From: an uncultured Flavobacteriales bacterium
GTDB lineage: Bacteria; Bacteroidota; Bacteroidia; Flavobacteriales_D; Parvicellaceae
NCBI GenBank assembly: GCA_905480225.1
Contig: CAJQPO010000031.1
Coordinates: forward strand, 1-41,482
DNA length: 41,482 bases
Direction: 5' to 3'
Shown here: piece by piece, positions 25,420 to 34,738 of the stretch
Layout of the letters: every line of letters starts with the position of its first letter
Position numbering within the stretch: the stretch's first letter is position 1
Program-made: the position numbers and the translations under genes
Notes under the pieces: model-generated
Told to the model about the DNA's origin: nothing
The model's input: only the letters and a program-made list of their open reading frames with translations
Database searches by the model: none

Positions 25420-26312
25420 TCCACAATTTCTGTTCTTATCGTATGCACTTTAGACATAATTTCTTCTAGCACTTCAGTAGATATTTTCCTATCAATTTTC
25501 ACGCCAATTGTGGGAACTCCATCTGTACTTTCAGACGCTCCCGGAGATTCTGTAATTTCTATTTTAGCAAATGAGCTTTGCAGGTCTTCGAGGCTTTCTA
25601 GTAATTCTTTTATGGTTGTACTGCTTGAACTGTATAGTTTAGCAAGACGAATAACGTTGTCAAGTGCGATGGATTGGTCGACTATGGAACCGATCATTTT
25701 TTCATTGTTAGCGTTAAGTTTTGCTTGGCCACAAGCGATATTTAAACCTTCTACCCAACCTCCAATAACAATTAATGCTGCTAACTCTGGTCTGTCATCT
25801 TCTTCAAGTTTTGATTCTATTTCCCAAAAAGTACTTGTAATGATTGCTTGAACAGAATCAGCATTGTCTCGATTATCATTTAGCCGATCAATAACCGTTT
25901 GGTTAAAAATACTTTCTAAGCCCAATTCTTCTCCTAAGCTTCTAGTGCATGCCAGAAGCATCATAACATCAGCAGTTTTATTAAAAGCGGAACAGTAATT
26001 TACATCGGCTCCGTATACCCCCATATTTAACGCTCTTTCTGCTTTTGACGTATAGTCGTCCAGTTTTTGAGGATTATTAGTCAATTGCACATCAAAAACG
26101 GCACCGGCCTCCTCAATAATCTCAATAGTTACCGTAGGGGATGGAATTGAATAGAAAATATTTTCTATTGAAGCTACTTTTTGTTTTAGTAAATCTTCCG
26201 TTCCTATAGTTACGTTTTGTTCACCATTAATCTGATCAACACCTTCAGCATTTTCGTTGTCTTCACAACTCAATAACGCTAATGAAAAGAATAAGAAAAA
26301 ATGTTTTTTCAT
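25416..26312 (-). CDS. Exported lipoprotein, largely helical, function unknown
   Basis: This 298-residue protein has a short signal peptide with lipobox ALLSC (Cys16), followed by an acidic linker (EDNENAEGVDQ). The body looks mostly alpha-helical: MGVYGADVNYCSAFNKTADVMMLLACTRSLGEELGL, then a helix-rich segment to LLESLEDLQSSF. I cannot assign a family with confidence. It is the first gene of a two-gene unit with the secreted 151-residue protein (4-base ATGA overlap). A promoter with exact consensus spacing lies at 26336-26365, overlapping the end of polA. Confidence 0.72.
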   Translation of the reverse strand: MKKHFFLFFSLALLSCEDNENAEGVDQINGEQNVTIGTEDLLKQKVASIENIFYSIPSPTVTIEIIEEAGAVFDVQLTNNPQKLDDYTSKAERALNMGVYGADVNYCSAFNKTADVMMLLACTRSLGEELGLESIFNQTVIDRLNDNRDNADSVQAIITSTFWEIESKLEEDDRPELAALIVIGGWVEGLNIACGQAKLNANNEKMIGSIVDQSIALDNVIRLAKLYSSSSTTIKELLESLEDLQSSFAKIEITESPGASESTDGVPTIGVKIDRKISTEVLEEIMSKVHTIRTEIVE

Positions 26313-26335
26313 GTTAAACTACTTTGCGTCTTTAT

Positions 26336-26365
26336 CAAATATAAGATAAAATCAATGTGCTTCAA
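26336..26365 (-). promoter_or_regulatory. Consensus Bacteroidota promoter for the lipoprotein pair, overlapping the polA stop
   Basis: On the minus strand TTG (26365-26363), 19 bases, and TATATTTG (26343-26336) match TTG-N19-TAnnTTTG exactly. The polA stop codon lies at 26352-26354 within it. Transcription should begin about 20 bases before the lipoprotein ATG. Confidence 0.75.
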
Positions 26366-29147
26366 GCCAATTATTGCCAGTGTCCATCTCAACCGTTAAC
26401 GGAACCTCAAATGGGACCGCATTTTCCATGTGGTTTTTTACCAGTTCTTGCAATCGGTCGAGCTCTGGTTTATATACATCAAAAACAAGTTCGTCATGAA
26501 CTTGTAGGATCATTTTAGATTTAAATTTTTCTTTTTCCAAGGCAGCGTCAATGTTGATCATCGCTATTTTGATGATGTCGGCAGCGGAGCCTTGAATAGG
26601 TGCATTTATTGCATTCCTTTCAGCAAAACCTCTTACAATGGCATTTCCTGAATTAATGTCTTTTAAATACCTTTTCCTATTCATAATAGTCTGGACATAA
26701 CCGTGCTTTCGAGCGTATTCCATGCTGTTTTCCATATAGCTTTTAACACCAGGATACGTTTCGAAATAACTTTCAATAATAGTCTTAGCTTCCTTTCTGG
26801 GAATATTTAAACGTTGCGAAAGACCAAAAGCACTAATGCCGTAAATAATACCAAAATTAACCATCTTTGCCTTTGATCTTTGATCTCTAGTAACCTCATC
26901 TAGAGGCACATTAAAAACCTTAGCTGCTGTTGCCGAATGAATGTCGGTTCCAGAATTAAAAGCACTAATCATGTCTTTATCACCACTTAATGCAGCGATA
27001 ATGCGTAACTCAATTTGCGAATAATCTGCAGCAAGTAAAATATGGTCATTATTCTTAGGAATAAATGCTTTTCTAATTTCTCTGCCTTTTTCAGTACGTA
27101 TAGGAATGTTTTGGAGATTGGGATTATTGGAGCTTAGTCTGCCAGTTGCGGCTACCGTCTGCATGTAATTGGTATGAATTCGGCCTGTATTAGGATTAAC
27201 CAGTTCTGGTAGCGCATTGACATAGGTTGATTTTAATTTTTTTAAGGACCGATAGTCCAAAACAACCTGAATAATTGGGTTCTTTGGAGCAAGTTTTATC
27301 AGCGTTTCTTCATTAGTCTGATATTGTCCAGTTTTTGTCTTTTTTGCTTTCTCATCAATCTTCAAATGATCAAATAGGACCTCTCCTAGTTGTTTGGGAG
27401 AGTCAATATTAAAATCGACCCCCGCCTCCTTTAAAATGGTCTCTTGCAATACGAGCAAATCTTTTTGTAGCTCTTCGGAAAAATTTGAAAGCACCTGAAC
27501 ATCAAGATTTACCCCTTCTGCCTCCATTTTAGCCAGTACTTTAGATAAAGGAATCTCTATATTGTTGAAGAGCGCTTCATTATTTGTCTCTTTTAATTTG
27601 GGCTCAAAAATTTCTTTTAGCTGAAGCGTAATATCTGCATCTTCCGCCCCATAATCAACAAGCTTTTCCGGCTCGATGTCGCCCATACTAAGTTGATTTT
27701 TGCCTTTTTTTCCAATAAGAGATTCTATAGAGATTGTTTTATAATGAAGGTAGTTCTCTGCCAAAATATCCATTCCATGCTTCATGTCTGGCTGAAATAA
27801 ATAATGGGCAATCATGGTGTCAAATAAAGGCCCTGAAATAGTTAAATCATACCGCGCTAGAATGGTAATGTCGTACTTGATATTTTGACCTACTTTTTGA
27901 ATTTTAGGGTTTTGAAATGGTTCAGAAAATTCCTGAACAATATTGACCGCTGATTCAAAGTCAGGAGGTATCGGAACATAAAACCCCTCTGCTTTATTGA
28001 CGGAAAAACACAGACCAACGAGGGAAGCCGTGTGTTGATTGAGCCCCGTAGTTTCCGTATCAAAGGAAAAGCAGCGCGCATCATTCAGTGCTTGAATCAG
28101 CTCTAACCTTTCTTTAAAGCCTTGTATTAATCTATAATTGGGTTTAACATCTTCTATTGTTTTTAATTCAACAAATACTGGGGCAGCGGATTCTGTGTTT
28201 TGAGCAAAAAGATCCATTTGCCCTCCTTCCGTAGCGATTGAATTTGCTGCGGGAGTGCTAATGACAATGTCTTCACCCAAAACTCTTTTGGCAAGTGTTC
28301 TGAATTCTAATTCGCTAAATAACTCTAAAATCTGATCTTTGTTGGGTGGTTGAACTTTATAGCTGTTTTCATCAATTTTAACAGGAGCATCTAAAATTAT
28401 AGTCGCTAGTTTTTTTGACAATAAACCCTGCTCTGCGAAATTGATAACATTTTCTTTCTGTTTGCCCTTTAAATCATCAGCATTAGCAATTAGATTCTCT
28501 ACACTTCCATACTGTGCGATAAGTTTCTTAGAAGTCTTTTCTCCAATTCCAGGGATTCCAGGAATATTGTCGACCGCATCTCCCCATAACCCTAGAATAT
28601 CAATGACTTTGATGGGGTCATCAACCTCAAACCTTTCACAGATTTCCGGAATGCCCCACTTTTCTGCGGGCTTTCCTCCACGTCCTGGGCGAAACATGAA
28701 TGTCTTTTCTGTCACTAACTGGCCAAAGTCTTTGTCTGGTGTCATCATGTATGTGATAAAGCCCAATTTTTCAGCTTGTTTGGCAAGCGTTCCAATTAAA
28801 TCATCGGCTTCATATCCTTCCAGCATCACCATAGGGATATTAAAAGCAGTAATTAATTTTTTTACATAAGGAATTGCTGTTCTTAAATCTTCAGGCATCT
28901 CTTGACGATTCGCCTTATATGCCGCATATTCAAGTTCTCTATTTGTAACTGCAGGCGCATCAAAAACAACGGCAATATGTGTTGGCTTTTCTTTAATAAG
29001 AACCTCCATAAGTGTGTTGCAAAACCCTAAAACAGCGGAAGTGTTTAGGCCTTTCGAATTAATACGTGGATTTTTGATAAAAGCAAAGTGGGCTCTATAA
29101 ATAAGAGCGAATGCATCTAATAAGAATAGTTTTTTTTCTTCGGGCAT
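26352..29147 (-). CDS. polA: DNA polymerase I
   Basis: The 931-residue protein has three domains. The 5'-3' exonuclease/flap nuclease is about 1-290 (FLLDAFALIYRAHFAF, YEADDLIGTLA, WGDAVDNIPGIPGIGEKTS). The 3'-5' proofreading domain has an intact Exo I motif FDTETTGL near residue 362 and Exo II/III-like segments GQNIKYDITILA and YGAEDADIT. The polymerase domain has TGRLSSNNPNLQNIP, DYSQIELRI near 707 and QVHDELVFDV near 884. It fills gaps and removes RNA primers in replication and repair. The length is typical. It starts 31 bases after the MORN-repeat gene, with a possible own -7 element at 29167-29174. Confidence 0.97.
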   Translation of the reverse strand: MPEEKKLFLLDAFALIYRAHFAFIKNPRINSKGLNTSAVLGFCNTLMEVLIKEKPTHIAVVFDAPAVTNRELEYAAYKANRQEMPEDLRTAIPYVKKLITAFNIPMVMLEGYEADDLIGTLAKQAEKLGFITYMMTPDKDFGQLVTEKTFMFRPGRGGKPAEKWGIPEICERFEVDDPIKVIDILGLWGDAVDNIPGIPGIGEKTSKKLIAQYGSVENLIANADDLKGKQKENVINFAEQGLLSKKLATIILDAPVKIDENSYKVQPPNKDQILELFSELEFRTLAKRVLGEDIVISTPAANSIATEGGQMDLFAQNTESAAPVFVELKTIEDVKPNYRLIQGFKERLELIQALNDARCFSFDTETTGLNQHTASLVGLCFSVNKAEGFYVPIPPDFESAVNIVQEFSEPFQNPKIQKVGQNIKYDITILARYDLTISGPLFDTMIAHYLFQPDMKHGMDILAENYLHYKTISIESLIGKKGKNQLSMGDIEPEKLVDYGAEDADITLQLKEIFEPKLKETNNEALFNNIEIPLSKVLAKMEAEGVNLDVQVLSNFSEELQKDLLVLQETILKEAGVDFNIDSPKQLGEVLFDHLKIDEKAKKTKTGQYQTNEETLIKLAPKNPIIQVVLDYRSLKKLKSTYVNALPELVNPNTGRIHTNYMQTVAATGRLSSNNPNLQNIPIRTEKGREIRKAFIPKNNDHILLAADYSQIELRIIAALSGDKDMISAFNSGTDIHSATAAKVFNVPLDEVTRDQRSKAKMVNFGIIYGISAFGLSQRLNIPRKEAKTIIESYFETYPGVKSYMENSMEYARKHGYVQTIMNRKRYLKDINSGNAIVRGFAERNAINAPIQGSAADIIKIAMINIDAALEKEKFKSKMILQVHDELVFDVYKPELDRLQELVKNHMENAVPFEVPLTVEMDTGNNWLEAH

Positions 29148-29166
29148 ACTGATTTTTTCTAAGACC

Positions 29167-29174
29167 CGAATATA
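29167..29174 (-). promoter_or_regulatory. Candidate -7 element for polA
   Basis: TATATTCG on the minus strand (7/8 match to TAnnTTTG), 19 bases before the polA ATG and just past the stop of the upstream gene. No TTG at -33. Confidence 0.4.
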
Positions 29175-29178
29175 AAGA

Positions 29179-30111
29179 TTACAAGTCTTTTATTACACCA
29201 TTTGCAACAAACCTAAAATCTTTATAAACTTCGATATGGTGGATTAAGCCGTCTTCATCGTAGACATAAAATTCACCCTCCTTAAATTCGCCTTTCTCAA
29301 AGAAACCATCGTAAAGTATATCTCCACCTTCAAGAAATATTTTTTGTTTTCCCGGCGGTATAGTTACCGCAGCAATTTTTTCGCCGTTAATTTGTATGTG
29401 CGTGCCTGGAGGAATTTTGGGTGCTAATTTTTGAAGCACTACTGGAGTCGGATCGTCAAAAGGTGGATTCACTCTTTCGCTTTTCACAGAGTTAGTTACT
29501 ACGCCATCCTCTCCATATTCAGTTACTTCTTTTACGTCACCATTTTTAAAGTATCTCGTAGCTGTTCCACTGTTTACACCATTTTTTTTAGTCCAAACTA
29601 ATTCTGGTGTTCCATTGTCATGGTAGTATGCTTGAGGCCCTTCAGATAGCCCTTTATCGTTGTAATTTTTTTCCATCAGAACCTGACCATCAATATTCTT
29701 ACGAACGTGTTTTCCGACTAATCGTTGACCACTTTGATTTCCTTCTTCTTCAACGGCGCCTTCTTTATCATGATAAGTGATATATGGCCCATTAGGCCTA
29801 CCTCCTTGATAAGTAATTTCACTCATCTTATTGCCACTAGTATAATACCTGATCCAAAGACTGTCTTTTCTGCCTTGCAAATAGACTCCTGTCTCGTAAA
29901 TATCATCGGGTTGATATCCTTTTTTATTCTTATCCTTTCCAAAAATTACCCAGGTGCCCGTTTTTTTACCTGTTTCATCCATTAAATTAACCTCAGCGCC
30001 TTCGAACATTGTTTGACCTTGTCCCGTTCCAATAAAAGCAATCATAGCGAGTATGAAAAAACAGAGTTTTATACTTGGAAAAGCTGGAATATTTAGTGAA
30101 AATGAACGCAA
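29179..30111 (-). CDS. Secreted MORN-type repeat protein (YwqK-like), TTG start
   Basis: This 310-residue protein has a signal peptide ending near GTGQGQ. About six MORN_2-type repeats follow in the middle, for example GVYLQGRKDSLWIRYYTSG, RPNGPYITYHDKEG and VNSGTATRYFKNGDVKE. The tail has ERVNPP and ends EVYKDFRFVANGVIKDL. The repeats form a beta solenoid-like surface in known relatives; YwqK naming comes from a toxin-antitoxin annotation and implies no function here. The start must be TTG (30109-30111), because a TAA lies two codons upstream and the first ATG would remove most of the signal peptide. It is a full-length paralogue of the protein at 31302-32195. Confidence 0.8.
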   Translation of the reverse strand: MRSFSLNIPAFPSIKLCFFILAMIAFIGTGQGQTMFEGAEVNLMDETGKKTGTWVIFGKDKNKKGYQPDDIYETGVYLQGRKDSLWIRYYTSGNKMSEITYQGGRPNGPYITYHDKEGAVEEEGNQSGQRLVGKHVRKNIDGQVLMEKNYNDKGLSEGPQAYYHDNGTPELVWTKKNGVNSGTATRYFKNGDVKEVTEYGEDGVVTNSVKSERVNPPFDDPTPVVLQKLAPKIPPGTHIQINGEKIAAVTIPPGKQKIFLEGGDILYDGFFEKGEFKEGEFYVYDEDGLIHHIEVYKDFRFVANGVIKDL

Positions 30112-30211
30112 GAATTAAAGATTAATTTTAAATAGGTATGTTCAGTTATTTTAGTTTTAAATTCTTTACGAGGAATTGTCCCAAAAGGTACAAAAATTTC
30201 ATAAATGAAGT

Positions 30212-31216
30212 TTAAAGACCTTGATAAATTATTTCCATACAAGTAGAGCCAACAGCGACCATTGTATTTTTATTGATTATTGAGATGTTGTCCTGGTGTG
30301 TGTGGTGAAAAATACCAAAATCACTTTTATTTGGATTGTAATGAATGATGTCCACGGTAGGAATTCCTGCAATTTCATTGATATACTTGTGATCATCTGT
30401 TATTCCTCCGATTGCTCGATTAATAAAGTAATTACCAAAGCCCAGCTGGTGGGCTTTGTTCCAAATGGCTTGTACTAAAGGATTGGCATATTTAAGTGAG
30501 TAACCTTCTTTGGGAAAGGTGGCAAATTCTCCGCCCACCATATCTAATAAGATTCCAAATTGTGGTTTATATCCTGTAATTGGTGGGTTTTTTGCCCAAA
30601 ATTGGGACCCAAGACACCAAGAATTGTCCATATCAGAAAGGGCAGTCATACCCATGGACAATTGAGGAGAACCATAATCTTCGGCATCAAAGAAAACAAT
30701 ATCAACACCTAGGCCTGGATCGTTACTTTCAAGGTGTCTAGCAATTTCTAAAAGAACGCCAACTCCACTTGCTCCATCATTGGCACCATCTATTGGTCCA
30801 GTAGGGTTCTCCTTGTCTCTATCGGCAATATGTCGCGTATCCCAATGCGCACAAAGCATTATTCTTTTCGTTCTTTCTTTATAAAATTGACCAATAATAT
30901 TTTGAATATTTAAAACAGCATTTGTATATGCAGTTACTTCACCTTTTTGCACAATAACCTCAGCTCCGAAAGAACCTAGTTTCTTTGCTAAGTATTCAGC
31001 ACAACTGTCATGAGCAGCAGAATTAGGTACGCGAGGCCCAAATTGTAATTGGTCGAGCACATAACGATATGCCGAGTCTCCAACAAATAATGGAGTTGGT
31101 GTTTTTTTTATTTGTGTGTTATCTTTTGAATTAGTAGATGGCAACTCATCTTGTTCGCCCCTGTTGCAAGAAACGAAAATAGCTAACAAAGTAAATGAGA
31201 TTAGAACTTGACGCAT
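30212..31216 (-). CDS. M28-family lipoprotein, glutaminyl-peptide cyclotransferase-like
   Basis: This 334-residue protein has lipobox IFVSC (Cys17 from this start), so it is anchored in the envelope. The M28/QC zinc fold is seen in LCAHWDTRHIA (His/Asp), PIDGANDGASGVGVLLEIARHL (Asp), VFFDAEDYG (Glu), GGITDDHKYINEIAGIPTVDIIHY and the late FHHTHQD. The AHWDTR and DGANDGASG combination is closest to glutaminyl cyclases, which convert N-terminal Gln to pyroglutamate. T9SS cargo often starts with Gln after signal cleavage, so these could be substrates (inference). The ATG at 31214-31216 is used: a longer start at 31273 would read through the terminator at 31250-31280. Confidence 0.87.
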   Translation of the reverse strand: MRQVLISFTLLAIFVSCNRGEQDELPSTNSKDNTQIKKTPTPLFVGDSAYRYVLDQLQFGPRVPNSAAHDSCAEYLAKKLGSFGAEVIVQKGEVTAYTNAVLNIQNIIGQFYKERTKRIMLCAHWDTRHIADRDKENPTGPIDGANDGASGVGVLLEIARHLESNDPGLGVDIVFFDAEDYGSPQLSMGMTALSDMDNSWCLGSQFWAKNPPITGYKPQFGILLDMVGGEFATFPKEGYSLKYANPLVQAIWNKAHQLGFGNYFINRAIGGITDDHKYINEIAGIPTVDIIHYNPNKSDFGIFHHTHQDNISIINKNTMVAVGSTCMEIIYQGL

Positions 31217-31249
31217 TGATGTGAAAACTGTTTTCTTTTGTAAAGTAAA

Positions 31250-31280
31250 TAGAAAAAGGTTGAACCGTAGCACAACCTTT
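31250..31280 (-). terminator. Rho-independent terminator after the first MORN-repeat gene
   Basis: On the minus strand AAAGGTTG (31280-31273), a 10-base loop, and CAACCTTT (31262-31255) form an 8-bp stem running into TTTTTCT. It separates the MORN gene from the M28 gene and rules out the longer M28 start. Confidence 0.8.
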
Positions 31281-31301
31281 CACATCTTAATCTAAATTTT
31301 C

Positions 31302-32195
31302 TTAAAATTCTATTATTCCGTCTGCAGCGTATTTGAAATCTTTGAAAATTTCGACTTTCTCAATAATTCCATCTTTATCATAGATGTACAGTTTTCCCTC
31401 TTTCATTCTTCCATCCTCAAAAACTCCATCCATCCAAATATCTTTGTTGTCATTGTAGACTTTCCGTTTTCCATCAGGAATCACAACAACTTCAACTTCT
31501 TGACCGTCATCATTGATTGTACCACTGATTTTTTCGCTTGTTTTTACATCAACTTCTTCAATGATGTCTACAGGAGGATTGACGCGTTCTAGTTGATTTC
31601 GAGAGTTAATAACTCCTCCTTCGCCGTATTCAATAATTTCCTTTATGTCACCATTAGGATACCTCCTTGTGGCAGTTCCTGTTTCGATTCCAGCAAAAGT
31701 TGTAAATTCTAGTTCTACAACACCATTTGGCAAAATGTACTTTTGGTCCCCTTCAGACTGTCCTTTCAGGTTGAAGTTTTTTTCTTGAGCCAGTTGCCCA
31801 TTTGGGTGATATCTCTTGAATCCGCCTGTTAATGTTTTTCCCCGTTGAGTTCCAGTTTCTTCTATTTTTCCCGGATCGTCGTAATAAGTCGAAAAAGTAC
31901 CTTTTGCTCGGCCATTAACATAGTTTATTTCACTTTGCGTATTCCCACTTGCAAAATACCTTTTCCAAAGACCTACTTTCCTATTAGACTTGTATGAACC
32001 TTCTTCATACTTATCTTCTGATTTGTAGTCCGGAAGGTTTCTCATACTCGCAAAAATGACCCACGGTCCTTCTTTTTTGCCTTCAATAGTTTCATTGATT
32101 GTGTTGCCTTGATAAATCATTGATTGACCACTTGTATTACAATTGAATGAACACAAGCATATCAAGACTAGGAGATATTTTAAAATGTTTTTCAT
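31302..32195 (-). CDS. Secreted MORN-type repeat protein (YwqK-like), paralogue of 29179-30111
   Basis: This 297-residue protein has an N-terminal signal peptide (KNILKYLLVLICLCSF) and a repeat region like its paralogue: GSYKSNRKVGLWKRYFASGNT, RAKGTFSTYYDDPGK, ETGTATRRYPNGDIKEIIEYGEGGV. The C-terminal module ERVNPPVD to FKDFKYAADGIIEF is shared. The two copies keep the same order and length along the whole protein, so they arose by duplication; the M28 gene now lies between them. Function is unknown; a structural or adaptor role in the envelope is possible. A promoter with near-consensus spacing is at 32252-32282 and a strong terminator follows the gene. Confidence 0.82.
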   Translation of the reverse strand: MKNILKYLLVLICLCSFNCNTSGQSMIYQGNTINETIEGKKEGPWVIFASMRNLPDYKSEDKYEEGSYKSNRKVGLWKRYFASGNTQSEINYVNGRAKGTFSTYYDDPGKIEETGTQRGKTLTGGFKRYHPNGQLAQEKNFNLKGQSEGDQKYILPNGVVELEFTTFAGIETGTATRRYPNGDIKEIIEYGEGGVINSRNQLERVNPPVDIIEEVDVKTSEKISGTINDDGQEVEVVVIPDGKRKVYNDNKDIWMDGVFEDGRMKEGKLYIYDKDGIIEKVEIFKDFKYAADGIIEF

Positions 32196-32251
32196 GTTAT
32201 GGCGGCAATCGTTATTACAATAAACTTACAATTAAGTCATTGTAATGTTCC

Positions 32252-32282
32252 CCAAAATACAACAGAAATACATTTTTTGCAA
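32252..32282 (-). promoter_or_regulatory. Candidate promoter for the MORN-repeat gene
   Basis: On the minus strand TTG (32282-32280), 20 bases, then TATTTTGG (32259-32252), a 7/8 match to TAnnTTTG. It implies a leader of about 50 bases. Confidence 0.5.
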
Positions 32283-32381
32283 CTATTATTGGCAATAAAG
32301 TTTAATAATAAAGCGGCAATTATTCGGTTAAGCTCCTAAAAAAGAGATAGATAGCTATTATTTAGGCTTTTTTTGCACGAT

Positions 32382-33329
32382 TCATGACAATTGTAGTTTA
32401 TTGGTCAAATTGGTTATCATATCTTTTACGATAGCATCCAGATTGAATTTACTTTCCCAATTCCAGTCTGCTTTAGCAACGTCATCGTTAATGCTGGATG
32501 GCCAAGATTGGGCAATTAGGTCTCTGAAATCAGGCTTGTAATCAATAGAAAAATCGTTGATTGTTTTAGATATTACATTTGCGATTTGCTCAGGAGTAAA
32601 GGAAATTCCACTTAAATTATAGCTAGACCACACCCTCAACTTTTCAGACGGAGCTTCCATTAATTGGACAGTTGCTCTAATTGCATCGTCCATATACATC
32701 ATGGGAAGTTCTCTGTTTTTGTCAAGAAAACAACTGTAATTCCCTTTTTGTAAAGCCTCATAAAATATTTCTACCGCATAATCTGTAGTTCCTCCGCCTG
32801 GTTGTGATTTCCAACTAATTAGTCCTGGGTACCTTAGACTTCTAACATCAACTCCAAACTTATTGTGGTAGTATTCGCACCATCGTTCACCAGCTAACTT
32901 AGATATACCATATACGGTATTTGGATCCATGAAGGTGTTTTGGGGTGTGTTTTCCTGAGGAGTGCCAGGACCAAAAACGGCTATTGAACTAGGCCAAAAT
33001 ATTTTCTTTATTAATCCCTCTTTTGCGAGATTAAGCGCATTGAATAGTCCTTGCATATTCAGCTCCCATGCAAATTCGGGTTTTTTTTCTGCAGTAGCAG
33101 AAAGTAAGGCTGCCAAAAGATAAATTTCTGTTATGCCATATTTTTCAACTACGGAACGCATCGCTGCAGCGTCCATAACATCAAGAACTTCAGTAGGACC
33201 GTTTATGTGCAGGGTTCTTAAGTCTGCACCAATTACATTGTCAGTCCCATGTTTTGATCTTAAATAATCCAGTAATTCTGATCCAATTTGACCTTTTGCA
33301 CCAACTATTAGAATTCGTTTGTTTTCCAT
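32382..33329 (-). CDS. SDR-type L-threonine 3-dehydrogenase
   Basis: This 315-residue extended short-chain dehydrogenase has the NAD-binding motif VGAKGQIG (9-16). Ser114/115 is in WPSSIAVFGP, and the catalytic YxxxK is in TVYGISKLAGER (Tyr140, Lys144). PGGGTTDYAVEIFYEAL and MYMDDAIRA are typical of the epimerase-like threonine dehydrogenases known from Flavobacterium and related bacteria. It oxidises L-threonine to 2-amino-3-ketobutyrate with NAD+. The next enzyme of that route, Kbl, is encoded on the same strand 4.2 kb upstream at 37515-38705, which supports the assignment. A UDP-sugar epimerase is the alternative but fits less well. Confidence 0.85.
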   Translation of the reverse strand: MENKRILIVGAKGQIGSELLDYLRSKHGTDNVIGADLRTLHINGPTEVLDVMDAAAMRSVVEKYGITEIYLLAALLSATAEKKPEFAWELNMQGLFNALNLAKEGLIKKIFWPSSIAVFGPGTPQENTPQNTFMDPNTVYGISKLAGERWCEYYHNKFGVDVRSLRYPGLISWKSQPGGGTTDYAVEIFYEALQKGNYSCFLDKNRELPMMYMDDAIRATVQLMEAPSEKLRVWSSYNLSGISFTPEQIANVISKTINDFSIDYKPDFRDLIAQSWPSSINDDVAKADWNWESKFNLDAIVKDMITNLTNKLQLS

Positions 33330-33403
33330 GACAGAATCTCGTTCAATAAAATGTTAAATAAATCTCTATGAATTGAATAATATCAGCTATCGAATAGGGA
33401 GAA

Positions 33404-33967
33404 TTATACAGTCATGATGTCTTTTTCTTTACTATCAACAAGATTGTCAATCTTAGCTGAAAACTGATCGGTTAATTTTTGAATATCTGCTTCTGCACTT
33501 TTTGCCATGTCCTCAGAAAGACCGTCGTTTTTGAGGTCTTTGATAAAATCGTTTGCTTCTTTTCTGGAATTGCGAATTCCAACTTTGGCATGTTCTCCTT
33601 CAGCCTTAGCTCTTTTTGATAATTCTCTTCTTCGTTCTTCAGTCAACATGGGAACATTAATCATTATCAGTTCACCATTGTTTTGAGGATTCAGTCCTAA
33701 GTTTGCGTTGGTTATTCCTTTTGCAATTTCGTCTAATAAAGATTTCTCCCACGGTTGCACAGAAATAGTTCTTGCATCTAATGTATTTATATTAGCAACT
33801 TGACTAAGTGGAGTTAGTGCCCCATAATAATCAACTTGAACACTATCCAGCATTACCGGCGATGCTTTTCCAGCTCTTATTTTAGTAAGTTCGCTCGCAA
33901 GGTGTTGAATAGAATTTTCCATTGAGTCAGAAGCTTCCTCTAAAGCCATATTTATCTCTTCAGTCAT
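33404..33967 (-). CDS. frr: Ribosome recycling factor
   Basis: The 187-residue length is standard. The sequence has LTKIRAGKASPVMLDSVQVDYYGALTPLSQVANI and ARTISVQPWEKSLLDEIAKGI, both strongly conserved in RRF, followed by VPMLTEERRRELSKRAK and a long C-terminal helix. With EF-G it splits the post-termination ribosome. It lies 59 bases after pyrH in the common order pyrH-frr. Confidence 0.97.
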   Translation of the reverse strand: MTEEINMALEEASDSMENSIQHLASELTKIRAGKASPVMLDSVQVDYYGALTPLSQVANINTLDARTISVQPWEKSLLDEIAKGITNANLGLNPQNNGELIMINVPMLTEERRRELSKRAKAEGEHAKVGIRNSRKEANDFIKDLKNDGLSEDMAKSAEADIQKLTDQFSAKIDNLVDSKEKDIMTV

Positions 33968-34026
33968 AAATTGGGTTTATTGTGTTTACCTAAGTTGCCA
34001 ATTTCTCAAATATACAGTTTTGATTG

Positions 34027-34734
34027 TTATGCCTCAACCAATGTTCCTACTTCAGCGCCTTGAACAAGATTTAATAAATTTCCAGAAGTATTCATATCAA
34101 AGACAATGATAGGCAAATTATTCTCTTTGCATAGCGTAAACGCAGTAAGATCCATCACGCTTAGTCCCATATTATATACCTGGTCAAATGAAATATTGCT
34201 GTATTTAGTAGCTTTAGGGTCTTTTTCAGGATCCGCTGTATAAATCCCATCGACACGTGTGCCTTTTAGAATTACATTGGCTTCAATTTCAATTGCTCTT
34301 AACGAAGCTGCCGAGTCTGTAGTAAAGAAAGGGTTCCCAGTACCTGCTCCAAATATTACAATTCTACCACGTTCTAAATGCCTTACCGCTTTTCTTCTAA
34401 TAAACGGTTCTGCTATTTCTTTCATTTCAATAGCTGATTGAAGTCTTGTTTGCAGGCCAAGGGATTCAAGGGCAGCTTGAAGTGCCATGCTGTTAATCAT
34501 AGTTGCAAGCATTCCCATATAATCTCCTTGTGTTCTTTCCATGCCGCCTTCTGATGCCTGAACTCCGCGAAAAATATTACCGCCACCTACTACGATCGCG
34601 ATTTCCACTCCAATTTCCGAAACACTTTTTATTTCTTCGGCATACTGCATTAATCGGTCATTGTCAATGCCAAACCCTTTATTGCCCATTAGGGCTTCAC
34701 CACTTAGTTTTAGTAGAACTCTTTTGTATTTCAT
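34027..34734 (-). CDS. pyrH: UMP kinase
   Basis: This 235-residue amino-acid-kinase-fold enzyme phosphorylates UMP to UDP. It has [48 protein letters not shown] and [17 protein letters not shown], then GVYTADP-like [13 protein letters not shown]. All the family nucleotide-binding segments are present. A -7 element ends 4 bases before the ATG, and a terminator for tsf lies just upstream, so pyrH-frr seems to be a separate transcript from the ribosomal genes, possibly leaderless. Confidence 0.97.
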   Translation of the reverse strand: MKYKRVLLKLSGEALMGNKGFGIDNDRLMQYAEEIKSVSEIGVEIAIVVGGGNIFRGVQASEGGMERTQGDYMGMLATMINSMALQAALESLGLQTRLQSAIEMKEIAEPFIRRKAVRHLERGRIVIFGAGTGNPFFTTDSAASLRAIEIEANVILKGTRVDGIYTADPEKDPKATKYSNISFDQVYNMGLSVMDLTAFTLCKENNLPIIVFDMNTSGNLLNLVQGAEVGTLVEA

Positions 34735-34738
34735 GTGC

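Noticed and set aside
31217-31273. Longer N-terminus for the M28 lipoprotein
   Set aside because: It would begin inside the terminator hairpin of the previous gene and would bury the signal peptide and lipobox.
29179-32195. Toxin-antitoxin system, suggested by the YwqK-type repeat name
   Set aside because: Both repeat proteins have signal peptides and no toxin-like small gene is adjacent; the label reflects database naming only.
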